A stretch of 64,000 bases of DNA. Source: Mucilaginibacter_A sp041088075. Its GTDB lineage: Bacteria > Bacteroidota > Bacteroidia > Sphingobacteriales > Sphingobacteriaceae. The notes beneath the pieces were generated by a model. It did no database searches and was not told where the DNA came from. It was given only the letters and a program-made list of their open reading frames with translations. The position numbers and the translations under genes are program-made. Location of the stretch: contig NZ_JBGCVY010000069.1 of NCBI RefSeq assembly GCF_041088075.1, positions 1 to 64,000 on the forward strand, in the 5' to 3' direction. This document shows, in pieces, positions 17,694 to 26,571 of the stretch. Numbering within the stretch: the first letter of the stretch is position 1; every line of letters begins with the position of its first letter.

Positions 17694-17789
17694 ATGCTTC
17701 TTTTATCGCATAAAAATTGGTATTGCCTGGTTTTTTGATTTGTTTTAGACCGGTAAAGGCACCAATTTTTATAGGGTAAAAGAAGCATC
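17694..17789. repeat. 95-bp paired palindromic element (subtype A)
   Basis: The left arm is ATGCTTCTTTTATCGC then ATAAAAATTGGTATTGCC. The right arm, read backwards, gives ATGCTTCTTTTACCCT then ATAAAAATTGGTGCC. The arms therefore pair over about 28 bases with few mismatches. Beyond the arms, GCTTGTTTAAACTTA (from 17660) and AAGTTTAAACAAC (to ~17826) form an outer inverted repeat. It is nearly identical to the element at 38136. Confidence 0.9.
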
Positions 17790-17828
17790 AACCAAAAAAA
17801 TACGGCCAGAAAAAAAGTTTAAACAACT

Positions 17829-18869
17829 TTACTTATTAAAAGCATTCCAGCCCTGCGCTTTCAACTCGTGCACCTTGCCGGATTTTGAAACCAGATTACA
17901 GCCCGCAGCAGGCTCGGTAATGTGTCCGATGATACTGATGTCGGCATCATACCTGATCTTCTCGTAATCCGCTTGTTTAATGGTGAAAAGCAGTTCGTAA
18001 TCTTCGCCGCCACTTAGCGCACAAACGGTAGGGTCGAGGCCAAACTCACGTGCAGTTTCATAAGTCATCGGATCAATCGGGATTTTATCTTCGTAAATCG
18101 TACAGCCTTTGTTGCTTTGCGTACAGATATGCAACATTTCGGAAGCCAAACCATCCGAAACATCAATCATCGAAGTTGGCTTTACTTTTAATTCTTTCAA
18201 AATCGAAATGATATCGCCGCGCGCTTCCGGTTTCAACTGGCGTTCTACAATGTAATCTTTGCCTTCCAAATCAGGCTGAATGTTTGGGTTAGAAAGATAA
18301 ACCTGTTTCTCGCGTTCCAGCAATTGCAAACCCACATAAGCACCGCCCAAATCGCCGGAAACACAGATTAAATCGCCTTCTCCGGCCGTGTTTCGGTAAA
18401 CCACATCGGCTTCATCGGCATAACCAATGCTGGTTACGCTGATGACCAAACCTTGCTTGGAAGAAGACGTATCGCCGCCAATCAAATCCACTTTGTATTG
18501 TTTGCAAGCCAGCAAAACGCCCTGGTACAATTCCTCCACCGCTTTCAACGGAAATTTACTGGAAATACCCAAAGAAAAAGTGATCTGGCTTGCCGTGCCG
18601 TTCATCGCGTAAATATCACTTAAATTAACTTGCACAGCTTTGAAACCCAAATGTTTAAGCGGAACGTAAGCCAGATCAAAATGTACGCCTTCCAGCAATA
18701 AATCGGTAGAGATTAGTGTTTTTTTGCCTTCAAAATCCATTACGGCAGCATCATCGCCAATGCCTTTTACCGAGGTTTTGTCCAGCAACACCACATTTTT
18801 GGTGAGATGATTGATCAGGCCAAATTCGCCTAAAGCTGCAATTTCTGTTTTTTCTTTATTATCAAACAT
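17829..18869 (-). CDS. thiL: Thiamine-monophosphate kinase
   Basis: ThiL phosphorylates thiamine monophosphate to the active diphosphate. The 346 residues contain GIGDDAAV near residue 36, TDLLLEGVHFDL, the glycine-rich LIGGDTSSSKQG, VSGDLGGAYVG and DVSDGLASEMLHI, all signatures of the AIR synthase-like ThiL fold. It lies 272 bases downstream of nadA on the same strand, separated by a long inverted repeat, so it probably has its own promoter or depends on read-through. Confidence 0.96.
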   Translation of the reverse strand: MFDNKEKTEIAALGEFGLINHLTKNVVLLDKTSVKGIGDDAAVMDFEGKKTLISTDLLLEGVHFDLAYVPLKHLGFKAVQVNLSDIYAMNGTASQITFSLGISSKFPLKAVEELYQGVLLACKQYKVDLIGGDTSSSKQGLVISVTSIGYADEADVVYRNTAGEGDLICVSGDLGGAYVGLQLLEREKQVYLSNPNIQPDLEGKDYIVERQLKPEARGDIISILKELKVKPTSMIDVSDGLASEMLHICTQSNKGCTIYEDKIPIDPMTYETAREFGLDPTVCALSGGEDYELLFTIKQADYEKIRYDADISIIGHITEPAAGCNLVSKSGKVHELKAQGWNAFNK

Positions 18870-18932
18870 GATTTGGATGTAGTATAATTGTGTTGATTTG
18901 GATTTATTGGATTGTGTTGATTCTTTGAATTA

Positions 18933-19138
18933 GGATTCGTCAGATTATTAAAATGATTTCACAGATTTTTTTTAAAATTATTTAGATTAATTTTTCTGAT
19001 TCTTTTCCAAATCCTGATGCTTCTTTTATCACCTAAAAATCATTAAATCATTTTTTCGATCTATACAATCATTTTTAAAAATCGGTGTAATCATCTTTCA
19101 AAAAATCCGTGTAATCATTCTAATAATCTGACGAATCC
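18933..19138. repeat. Long inverted repeat in the nadA-thiL spacer
   Basis: The arms 18933-18971 (GGATTCGTCAGATTATTA, then AATGATTTCACAGATTTTTT) and 19100-19138 are reverse complements over about 39 bases with a few mismatches. The loop holds further ATGATTACAC-like words and one ATGCTTCTTTTA motif (19016-19028). Two direct copies of ATTGTGTTGATT lie at 18888 and 18911. This fills the 272-base gap 18870-19141; no gene is present in it. Confidence 0.8.
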
Positions 19139-19141
19139 AAA

Positions 19142-20143
19142 TCACAATCCTAATCGTGCCGAAATTTCTAGCATCCGTTCAATTGGCACCACGGCTTTTT
19201 CGATAATGTGTTCCGGTACAAAAATTTCCGGTTGCTCATTTTTCATACATAAATAAAGCTTTTCCAACGTGTTCCTGCGCATATGCGGACAATCGTTGCA
19301 AGCACAACTGTTGTTTGGCGGTGCCGGAATAAAGGTTTTTGTTGGATTATCCCGCTTCATTTGGTGCAAAATTCCGGATTCTGTAGCCACGATAAATTCC
19401 TTCGCCGGATTGTTGATCGTATAATTTAACAAACCGGTTGTCGAGCCAATGTAATCGGCCATTTCTAAAATGGCATCTTCACATTCCGGGTGTGCTATAA
19501 ATTTTGCTGCCGGATAACGCTCTTTTAACCGTGTAATTTTCTCTCTCGAAAAAATCTCGTGCACCATGCAAGCACCGTTCCATAAAACCAAATCCCGGCC
19601 GGTTTTTTTTGCCACAAACCGACCTAAATTCCGGTCCGGGCCGAAGATTATTTTTTGTTCCGGCGGCAAACTTTGCACGATTTGAACTGCATTGCTCGAG
19701 GTACAAACGATGTCGCTCATCGCTTTTAATTCGGCTGTGCAATTCACATAAGTGATCACCAAATGATCCGGATATTGCTCCTTAAACTTGGCAAATAAAT
19801 GCGGCGGACAACTATCGGCCAGCGAACAGCCAGCTTTTAAATCGGGCAGCAGCACTTTCTTTTTTGGCGACAGAATTTTGGCAGTTTCGGCCATAAAATG
19901 CACGCCGGCAAACACAATTACGTCGGCATCAGTTTTTGATGCCTGCTGCGAAAGGCCCAAACTATCGCCGATATAATCAGCAATGTCCTGAATATCACCT
20001 TCTTGATAATAGTGCGCCAGTATAATTGCATTTTTTTCTTTCTTAATTTTTTCGATTTCATCAAACAAATCGAGCGACGGGTCAATGTATTCGTCCACAA
20101 ATCCGTTCACTTGTATTTCTTCAAAAGTATCCATTTTTAACAT
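19142..20143 (-). CDS. nadA: Quinolinate synthase NadA
   Basis: NadA condenses iminoaspartate with dihydroxyacetone phosphate to quinolinate, using a [4Fe-4S] cluster. The 333 residues include AHYYQEGDIQDIADYIGDS, and the three expected cluster ligands lie in YVNCTAELK, NGACMVHE and CNDCPHMRRN. A nearby second ATG (20134) is an alternative start. It is divergent from nadB, which makes its substrate. Confidence 0.97.
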   Translation of the reverse strand: MLKMDTFEEIQVNGFVDEYIDPSLDLFDEIEKIKKEKNAIILAHYYQEGDIQDIADYIGDSLGLSQQASKTDADVIVFAGVHFMAETAKILSPKKKVLLPDLKAGCSLADSCPPHLFAKFKEQYPDHLVITYVNCTAELKAMSDIVCTSSNAVQIVQSLPPEQKIIFGPDRNLGRFVAKKTGRDLVLWNGACMVHEIFSREKITRLKERYPAAKFIAHPECEDAILEMADYIGSTTGLLNYTINNPAKEFIVATESGILHQMKRDNPTKTFIPAPPNNSCACNDCPHMRRNTLEKLYLCMKNEQPEIFVPEHIIEKAVVPIERMLEISARLGL

Positions 20144-20541
20144 TTCAATAAAAACAACTTATTCTTTAAATAAAAAAACTATGATTTGTTAGTGTGTTGG
20201 TTTCGTTTAAAAGTTACATCTATTTTTTTTGCAAAAGTAGTTGATGTATTCTTATTAACATCTTGTTCACACAATGTTTACTTTATCGTGCTGATTCACT
20301 GCTGTTTTTATCTGGCAAATTTTTTTTCGGAAGTTTTCCTGTGAATTAGTAATTGCTTTTCAAATGTTAGCGCAAGCCCGGAAAACTGTTCATAACTCAA
20401 GAGGAATAAAAACGGCATCCGCGGTTATCCACACTAATTCCCGCAAAAATATTTTTCCTGATTTTTTATCACCGCTAATTTAACATCTTTACGGCTGTTA
20501 TTAACAATGCGTGCAGAACGCTGTTTTTAAGGACAATTTTT
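20144..20541. promoter_or_regulatory. Divergent nadA/nadB control region (398 bp)
   Basis: No gene is visible. A -7 box TACTTTTG on the minus strand (20232-20239) suits nadA. GCTGTTTTTA words, the core of the sister motif, occur at 20301-20310 and 20520-20529; the second lies just upstream of the nadB ATG. I could not see a clear regulator operator. Confidence 0.5.
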
Positions 20542-22134
20542 ATGGGCAGAAATGTTGATTACTTAGTTATCGGTTCCGGGATTGCAGGATTGAGTTTTGC
20601 GTTAAAAGCGGCCCAACATGGTCAGGTTCTGATTGTTACAAAATCAAACGAAGACGAATCGAACACTAAATATGCGCAAGGCGGCGTAGCGGTTGTTGTG
20701 GATAAAGAGGAAGATTCGTTCGAAAAACACATTGAAGACACGCTGATTGCCGGCGATGGTTTGTGCAATGAAGAAGTGGTGAAAATTGTTGTAGAAGAAG
20801 GGCCGCCCAGGATCAAGGAAATTATTGATTACGGAACCAACTTTGATAAAACCAACCAAGGCATCTTTGACCTGGCGAAAGAAGGCGGACATTCGGAAAG
20901 CCGCGTGCTACATTATAAAGATATTACCGGTTTCGAGATTGAACGTGCGCTGCTGGAGCAAATCCATCAAAACAAAAACATCGAAATTTTAACGCATTAT
21001 TTTGCCATTGACCTGATCACGCAGCATCATTTGGGCGAGTTTGTAGATCGGTCAAGCAAGGATATTACCTGTTTTGGTATTTATGCCTTGAACCATTTGA
21101 CGAATGAAGTTGAAAAGATTTTGTCGAAAATAACGGTCATGGCTTCCGGTGGTGCTGGCCATATTTATTCCATTACCACCAATCCAACCATTGCAACCGG
21201 CGACGGCGTGGCGATGGTTTATCGTGCAAAAGGGAAAGTTCGGGACATGGAGTTTATCCAGTTTCACCCAACGGCTTTGTATAATCCGGGCGATTATCCG
21301 TCGTTTTTAATTTCAGAAGCTGTTCGTGGTTTTGGCGGGATTTTGAAGCGGCGGAACGGGGAGGAGTTTATGCAGGAATACGATCCTCGGAAATCTTTGG
21401 CGCCGCGCGATATTGTTGCCCGCGCCATTGATGCCGAAATGAAAAAATCGGGCGATGATTTTGTTTACCTTGATATCCGGCACCGAAGCAAGGAAGATTT
21501 GCTGGCTCATTTCCCGAATATTTATGCCAAGTGTTTATCTATAGGAATTGATATGACGAAGGATATGATTCCCGTTTCTCCGGCCAGTCATTACATGTGC
21601 GGCGGCGTGATGGTTGATACGAATGGCCAATCTTCCATCCAACATTTGTATGCCTGTGGCGAATGCTCGTCAACCGGTTTACATGGCGCAAACCGTTTGG
21701 CTTCCAATTCTTTGCTGGAAGCTTTGGTTTTTGCCCATCGGATTTATGAAGATGCCATCCAAAAAGCCAATGCTTCTTTTATGCCACTAAATATTCCGGA
21801 CTGGAACGAGTTTGGCGTTGCCCAGTTGAACGAAGACATTTTGGTAACGCACAACATCCGTGAAATGCAAAAAATTATGAATGATTATGTTGGGATTGTA
21901 CGATCAGATTTCCGGTCGGAACGGGCTTTGCGGCGGTTGCGTTTGCTGTATGAAGAGACCGAGGATTTCTACAAAAAAACCAAACTTTCTGTGAAATTGT
22001 GCGAATTGCGAAACTTGATTCAGGTTGCTTATTTAGTTGTAAAATCTGCCATGATCCGCAAAGAAAGCCGAGGATTACATTTTACAACGGATTATCCAAA
22101 CCATGCAGCAGAATTAAAAAATACAATATTGTAA
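20542..22134 (+). CDS. nadB: L-aspartate oxidase
   Basis: NadB oxidises L-aspartate to iminoaspartate, the first step of NAD synthesis, and feeds NadA. The 530 residues show the FAD-binding GSGIAGLSFA at 12-21, KYAQGGVAVV, ASGGAGHIYS, HPTALYNPG and GANRLASNSLLEALVF, typical of the family and distinguishing it from fumarate reductase by context. A copy of the motif (21770-21781) encodes NASFM in the C-terminal part. Confidence 0.96.
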   Translation: MGRNVDYLVIGSGIAGLSFALKAAQHGQVLIVTKSNEDESNTKYAQGGVAVVVDKEEDSFEKHIEDTLIAGDGLCNEEVVKIVVEEGPPRIKEIIDYGTNFDKTNQGIFDLAKEGGHSESRVLHYKDITGFEIERALLEQIHQNKNIEILTHYFAIDLITQHHLGEFVDRSSKDITCFGIYALNHLTNEVEKILSKITVMASGGAGHIYSITTNPTIATGDGVAMVYRAKGKVRDMEFIQFHPTALYNPGDYPSFLISEAVRGFGGILKRRNGEEFMQEYDPRKSLAPRDIVARAIDAEMKKSGDDFVYLDIRHRSKEDLLAHFPNIYAKCLSIGIDMTKDMIPVSPASHYMCGGVMVDTNGQSSIQHLYACGECSSTGLHGANRLASNSLLEALVFAHRIYEDAIQKANASFMPLNIPDWNEFGVAQLNEDILVTHNIREMQKIMNDYVGIVRSDFRSERALRRLRLLYEETEDFYKKTKLSVKLCELRNLIQVAYLVVKSAMIRKESRGLHFTTDYPNHAAELKNTIL

Positions 22135-22148
22135 CAAAAAATAGGTGC

Positions 22149-22161
22149 TAAAAGAAGCATC
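22149..22161. repeat. Single motif copy between nadB and tRNA-Gly
   Basis: TAAAAGAAGCATC, 15 bases after the nadB stop codon. With the element at 22272 it brackets the tRNA gene. Confidence 0.75.
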
Positions 22162-22170
22162 AAAACAATG

Positions 22171-22243
22171 AGCGGAAAACGGGGTTCGAACCCGCGGCCT
22201 TCAGTTTGGGAAACTGATGCTCTACCAGCTGAGCTATTTCCGC
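22171..22243 (-). tRNA. tRNA-Gly, anticodon CCC
   Basis: Read on the minus strand: acceptor stem GCGGAAA/TTTCCGC is perfect, D arm is GCTCAGCTGGTAGAGC, anticodon stem TCAGT/ACTGA encloses loop TTCCCAA, and the T arm is GCGGGTTCGAACCCCGT-like. The loop places CCC at positions 34-36, reading GGG (Gly). CCA is not encoded. Confidence 0.92.
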
Positions 22244-22271
22244 AGAAAAAAGGAAGAGACTATTTAAACGC

Positions 22272-22367
22272 ATGCTTCTTTTATCGCACTAAAATTAGTG
22301 TTTGTATTTTGTCTTTACAAAAAATTAAAAAATACTTTACCGTTTTTTATGCGGTAAAAGAAGTATT
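22272..22367. repeat. 95-bp paired palindromic element upstream of the carbonic anhydrase gene
   Basis: ATGCTTCTTTTATCGC opens the element and TAAAAGAAGTATT closes it. The right half reads ATGCGGTAAAAGAAG as in the elements at 3639 and 44738. It ends about 30 bases before the gene at 22399 and so lies in that gene's leader or promoter. Confidence 0.85.
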
Positions 22368-22398
22368 GATTGCTTCTGATTTTAAAAATAATTGATTT

Positions 22399-22914
22399 AT
22401 GCCACTTATCCTTCCTGTAAAAGATAAATTTCCGGTTATCGGTTCCGGTTGTTTTATTGCCGATAATGCCACCATTGTTGGCGATGTAACGATTGGCAGC
22501 CAATGCTCTGTTTGGTTTAATGCAGTTATTCGCGGCGATGTAAATTCAATCATCATTGGCGATCAAACCAATATCCAGGATGGCGTTGTTGTTCATTGTA
22601 CCTATCAAAAAGCTGCTACGGTTATTGGCCACCATGTTTCTGTTGGCCATAACGCCATTATCCACGGCTGTACGCTGCACAATTATATTTTAGTAGGAAT
22701 GGGGGCGATTGTGATGGATCATGCCGTTGTAGAAGATTTTTGCATCATTGCGGCAGGTGCCGTAGTTTTAGAAAAAACCATTTGCGAAAGCGGTTTTATC
22801 TATGCAGGAACGCCGGCCAAAAAAGTAAAAGCTGTTTCAGCAGAACAATTGCAAATGCTAAAACAGCTTCCTTTAAATTACAATTTGTATTCGAGCTGGT
22901 TTACGGATTTGTAA
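22399..22914 (+). CDS. Gamma-carbonic anhydrase family protein
   Basis: The 171-residue protein is a left-handed parallel beta-helix built from hexapeptide repeats (IADNATIVGDVTIGSQCSVW). The three His ligands of the family correspond to VVHCTY, VGHNAI and IIHGCT. Members act as trimers; many (YrdA, PaaY) have weak or unknown carbonic anhydrase activity. The 3' end overlaps the convergent lipoprotein gene by 14 bases. Confidence 0.9.
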   Translation: MPLILPVKDKFPVIGSGCFIADNATIVGDVTIGSQCSVWFNAVIRGDVNSIIIGDQTNIQDGVVVHCTYQKAATVIGHHVSVGHNAIIHGCTLHNYILVGMGAIVMDHAVVEDFCIIAAGAVVLEKTICESGFIYAGTPAKKVKAVSAEQLQMLKQLPLNYNLYSSWFTDL

Positions 22915-24544
22915 CCGGTTTTGGAACTTCTATTGTTTCGTTCATTTCCCAGTTTGCACGCAACGAAAACTCTTTGTTATAATACCAGATTGGTTCGGGC
23001 AAAGTCCGGTTTTTGATATTTCCGGTGTCCCATTTTCCATTTTTGTTCAAGTCGTAAATTATCCTAACGTAATATTTTGCAATGGCATAATTGTTAAATG
23101 ATAACGATTGGTTCCGGTTTATATGAATGCTTTTGATCGGTTTTTTATCAAAATTCAACAGTTCAAAAATATAGGCTTTAGAAGTATCCGGCAAAACAAC
23201 TTTGTAAACCATGGAACCATAATTTTCGTCTTTGTTCAACTGAAAAGAAATGTTCGTTTTCCTGTTTTTGTTGCCATAAATATCAATAAAAGTACCTTCG
23301 TTCAAAACAACATCGTAGTGCTTGCCGGCCTTCCAGGGATATTTCAAAACATAGCTTCTCAACAGCGAAGTGTCTTTGTCTAAAGTAATACCATATTTAG
23401 GGACAGAATCCTCCGCCAAAGTGATTTGGGCTTCGTTGGTTGATTCTATCGGATAGTTTGCCGTTAACTGCAAATTTGTTTTTGGTTTTAGCAAACCGCC
23501 CGTTGCCGTGTTGCTGATACTCAAATTTCTTTTGAAAGTCTCGCGTTTGCCTTTTCGCAAAGTAACCGTATCCAACGCTTTGCTGCCCGATAAAATAGCA
23601 ACTTTAATAGAATCAAAACCCATATCGCGCAAGTACAACCTTGCCGAATCAGCCGTTCTGCTAAATTCTACAATCTTTTGTGCGTTTAAATTTTCGTTTT
23701 GGATAATGCGCAGTTCTGGCCGTTCAATTCCTTTGTTAAACGTAAAAGACAGTTTTCCGTCTGCATCAATTTTTCGGTCTATCACCCTAAACTTTGCCGG
23801 TATTGGTTTAAAAAGCGTTAGTAGGATATTTGCTGTATCTTTTCGAAGCTGGATATCTTTTGGCAAAAGCGCGATCAGTTCGTTTTCGTTATCCAAAATC
23901 CGGTTTGGCGATGCTTCTTTTATGGCATAAATTCGGTAAGTATTTGCATGAAGATTGCTGATCTTAAAATTTCCTGCCGTATCTGTGGTTGCATAATACG
24001 AAGGCTTTTTTTTGCCGAAAAGGGCAGAGTCTTGCTTGGCGGTAAAAATAAAAGCGGTAACTTCTTTTTCCGGTAATTGTGTTTCCGAATTGATCACTTT
24101 ACCGGAAATACTTAGCGAATCAATTTCAGTTCCCGTGGTAAAAACGTAAGTGAAATTTTTTAAGATGTTGTTCTCGTTTACATCACCGATCGCTTTTCCA
24201 AAACTAATAACATAGGTTGTATTTTTCCGCAAAGAATCCTTTAGATTGATCACCAAACTTTTTTGCCTGATGCGGAATTCGGGCAATTTCTCCTGTGCAG
24301 GTGAAATGGTAATTTCCTGGTATTGGTTGTTCAGTTTAAAGTATTCGTCAAAATCTAATACAATTTGTTTTGCCACAAACCTTTTCGATTTGTTTTCCGG
24401 CGTTGCTTTCAAAAGTTTTGGCGGCGTTTTGTCTCTTGGGCCGCCTTGGGGCTTTTGTACGCTTGCACAACTGTAAATGAAAAAAAGGGTGCTAAAAAAA
24501 GCACCATAGCAGCTATAAAAAAAGGACGTTTTATTTGAGGCCAT
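22901..24544 (-). CDS. Lipoprotein with Ig-like (Big_5) domain
   Basis: The 547-residue protein has a lipoprotein signal ending IYSC (Cys ~28), then the phrase GGPRDKTPPKLLKATPENKS, typical of a conserved Bacteroidota surface lipoprotein. An Ig-like fold of the SbsA/Big_5 type follows (about 45-150: VLDFDEYFKLNNQYQEITIS, TYVISFGKAIGDVNEN, FTTG). A carboxypeptidase-like insert (about 155-220) and a C-terminal region with a YDLNKNGKWDTGN Ca-binding-like loop complete it. The role is probably structural. It lies downstream of mnmG. A motif copy (23910-23922) encodes IKEAS. Confidence 0.8.
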   Translation of the reverse strand: MASNKTSFFYSCYGAFFSTLFFIYSCASVQKPQGGPRDKTPPKLLKATPENKSKRFVAKQIVLDFDEYFKLNNQYQEITISPAQEKLPEFRIRQKSLVINLKDSLRKNTTYVISFGKAIGDVNENNILKNFTYVFTTGTEIDSLSISGKVINSETQLPEKEVTAFIFTAKQDSALFGKKKPSYYATTDTAGNFKISNLHANTYRIYAIKEASPNRILDNENELIALLPKDIQLRKDTANILLTLFKPIPAKFRVIDRKIDADGKLSFTFNKGIERPELRIIQNENLNAQKIVEFSRTADSARLYLRDMGFDSIKVAILSGSKALDTVTLRKGKRETFKRNLSISNTATGGLLKPKTNLQLTANYPIESTNEAQITLAEDSVPKYGITLDKDTSLLRSYVLKYPWKAGKHYDVVLNEGTFIDIYGNKNRKTNISFQLNKDENYGSMVYKVVLPDTSKAYIFELLNFDKKPIKSIHINRNQSLSFNNYAIAKYYVRIIYDLNKNGKWDTGNIKNRTLPEPIWYYNKEFSLRANWEMNETIEVPKPVTNP

Positions 24545-24664
24545 TTACGTGGGCTATAATCAAAAATTTATTTTGGATGAAGGTTATCATTAAAAAAAAT
24601 AAATCTCCTTTTATAGCTAATTATTTTATTAAGTAAAAATTGCTGTTTTTATGCAAAAGAAAGG

Positions 24665-26527
24665 TTATCTGCTAATATGAACCATCAAAACGGAAACATC
24701 AGACGGAGAAACACCAGAAATCCGGGAAGCTTGTCCTAAAGTTCTTGGTTTGATACGGATCAGTTTTTCGCGTGCTTCTTTTGACAGGGAATTTATTTCA
24801 TTATAATTAAAAGATGGATTGATCTCTTTGTCTTCCATTTTTTTCATCTTGTTTACAATTTCCAATTCTTTCTCAAAATACGATTCATATTTAATCTTGA
24901 TTTCTGCCTGTTCAATTGTTTTTTCATTAAAAGCAGAAAGGAAGTTTTTCAATAATGGCGATGCTTCTTTTAGCACACTAAAACTGATCTGGGGCCGGCC
25001 AATAATTGCTGATAATTTTACATTTTGGCTGATTATGCTGGTTCCGGCTTCTTCCAGTAAACCATTTACTTCTTCCGGTTTGATGGAATTTGATTTTACA
25101 AACTTTACAATCTCGTCTGCATTTTTGATTTTATCGTTTACGGCTTGCATCCGTTCATTATTGATTAAACCTATTTTGTAGCCAAGGGGAGTGAGGCGAA
25201 TATCCGCATTATCCTGGCGCAAAAGCAAACGGTGTTCTGCACGAGAGGTAAACATGCGGTAAGGTTCTTCTGTTCCTTTCGTAACCAAATCATCAATTAA
25301 AACACCGATGTATGATTCGGCTCTTTTCATAATCAATGCTTCTTTTCCAGCAACATTATTATGTGCGTTGATTCCGGCAATAAACCCCTGGCAGGCTGCT
25401 TCTTCGTAACCTGTCGTTCCATTGATTTGTCCGGCAAAAAATAAGTTGTCAATCAGCTTTGTTTCCAAAGTTAATTTCAATTGGGTAGGAGGGAAGTAAT
25501 CGTATTCAATGGCATAACCCGGCCGAAACATTTTCACGTTTTCAAATCCCGGAATCAATTTTAAAGCTTTATATTGAATGTCTTCAGGCAAAGAAGTTGA
25601 AAAACCATTTACATAAATTTCTACCGTGTTCCAGCCTTCCGGTTCAACAAAAATCTGGTGTCGGTCCCGTTCTGCAAAACGGTTGATTTTATCTTCTATG
25701 GATGGGCAATAACGTGGGCCAAGTCCTTTTATCCTTCCCGTAAACATTGGCGATTTTTCAAAACCTTCTTTTAGGGTTTCGTGTACTTTGATGTTGGTGT
25801 AGGTAATCCAGCAGCAGCGTTGTTCTGTTGTTTTTTGTATCCCTGTATATGAAAACTCGCCTCGCTCTTCATCGCCCCATTGCTCTTCCATTTTGGTGTA
25901 ATCCAGGCTTCTTCCGTCCACACGTGGTGGCGTTCCGGTTTTCATTCTTCCGGCTTCAAAACCTAATTCTATCAATTGTTCGGTGATGCCGTAAGCCGCT
26001 TTTTCGGCAGTTCTTCCGCCGCCAAATCGCTTTTCACCGATATGGATCAAGCCGTTTAAAAAAGTTCCGTTTGTTAATACAACGGCTTCTGCCTCAATTT
26101 CAATTCCTAATGAAGTTACTACGCCGCAAGCCTTTCCATCTTTTACGATTAAAGCATTTACCGTATCCTGCCAAAAATCAACGTTTACGTTTCTTTCCAA
26201 CATCAAACGCCATTCTTCTGCAAATCGCATCCGGTCAACTTGTGCACGCGGACTCCACATAGCCGGGCCTTTTGAACGGTTTAGCATCCGAAACTGAATG
26301 GTTGTTTTATCCGTTACAATCCCAGAACCACCACCCATAGCATCTATTTCCCGCACAATTTGCCCTTTGGCTACACCGCCCATAGCCGGGTTGCAGCTCA
26401 TTTGTGCAATTGTTCCCATATTCATGGTAACCAACAGCACTGATGATCCTAAATTTCCTGCTGCCAATGCGGCTTCGCAACCTGCGTGCCCGCCTCCAAC
26501 AACAATTACATCATATCTTTTAAACAT
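24665..26527 (-). CDS. mnmG: tRNA uridine-5-carboxymethylaminomethyl modification enzyme MnmG
   Basis: MnmG (GidA), with MnmE, adds the carboxymethylaminomethyl group to wobble U34 of some tRNAs. The 620 residues match the family. The FAD site is VVGGGHAGCEAALAAG at 10-25, followed by MSCNPAMGGVAKGQ and GYEEAACQGFIAGINA, and a helical C-terminal domain ends in GQASRISGVSPSDVSVL. The motif copy at 24960-24972 encodes VLKEAS. A parS-like site lies ten bases upstream of its start. Confidence 0.98.
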   Translation of the reverse strand: MFKRYDVIVVGGGHAGCEAALAAGNLGSSVLLVTMNMGTIAQMSCNPAMGGVAKGQIVREIDAMGGGSGIVTDKTTIQFRMLNRSKGPAMWSPRAQVDRMRFAEEWRLMLERNVNVDFWQDTVNALIVKDGKACGVVTSLGIEIEAEAVVLTNGTFLNGLIHIGEKRFGGGRTAEKAAYGITEQLIELGFEAGRMKTGTPPRVDGRSLDYTKMEEQWGDEERGEFSYTGIQKTTEQRCCWITYTNIKVHETLKEGFEKSPMFTGRIKGLGPRYCPSIEDKINRFAERDRHQIFVEPEGWNTVEIYVNGFSTSLPEDIQYKALKLIPGFENVKMFRPGYAIEYDYFPPTQLKLTLETKLIDNLFFAGQINGTTGYEEAACQGFIAGINAHNNVAGKEALIMKRAESYIGVLIDDLVTKGTEEPYRMFTSRAEHRLLLRQDNADIRLTPLGYKIGLINNERMQAVNDKIKNADEIVKFVKSNSIKPEEVNGLLEEAGTSIISQNVKLSAIIGRPQISFSVLKEASPLLKNFLSAFNEKTIEQAEIKIKYESYFEKELEIVNKMKKMEDKEINPSFNYNEINSLSKEAREKLIRIKPRTLGQASRISGVSPSDVSVLMVHISR

Positions 26528-26536
26528 TTCTATTTA

Positions 26537-26552
26537 AGTTTCACGTGAAACA
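26537..26552. promoter_or_regulatory. parS-like ParB binding site
   Basis: AGTTTCACGTGAAACA matches the bacterial parS consensus TGTTTCACGTGAAACA at 15 of 16 positions, with a perfect 14-base palindrome at 26538-26551. It lies in the short gap between mnmG and the ABC-F gene, a gene known to sit near parAB and the origin in many bacteria. Confidence 0.85.
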
Positions 26553-26571
26553 TTAATACTAAAAACAGTTA

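Noticed and set aside
22168..22395. Open frame across the tRNA-Gly region
   Set aside because: It overlaps the tRNA on the opposite strand and the 95-bp element; it has no protein features.
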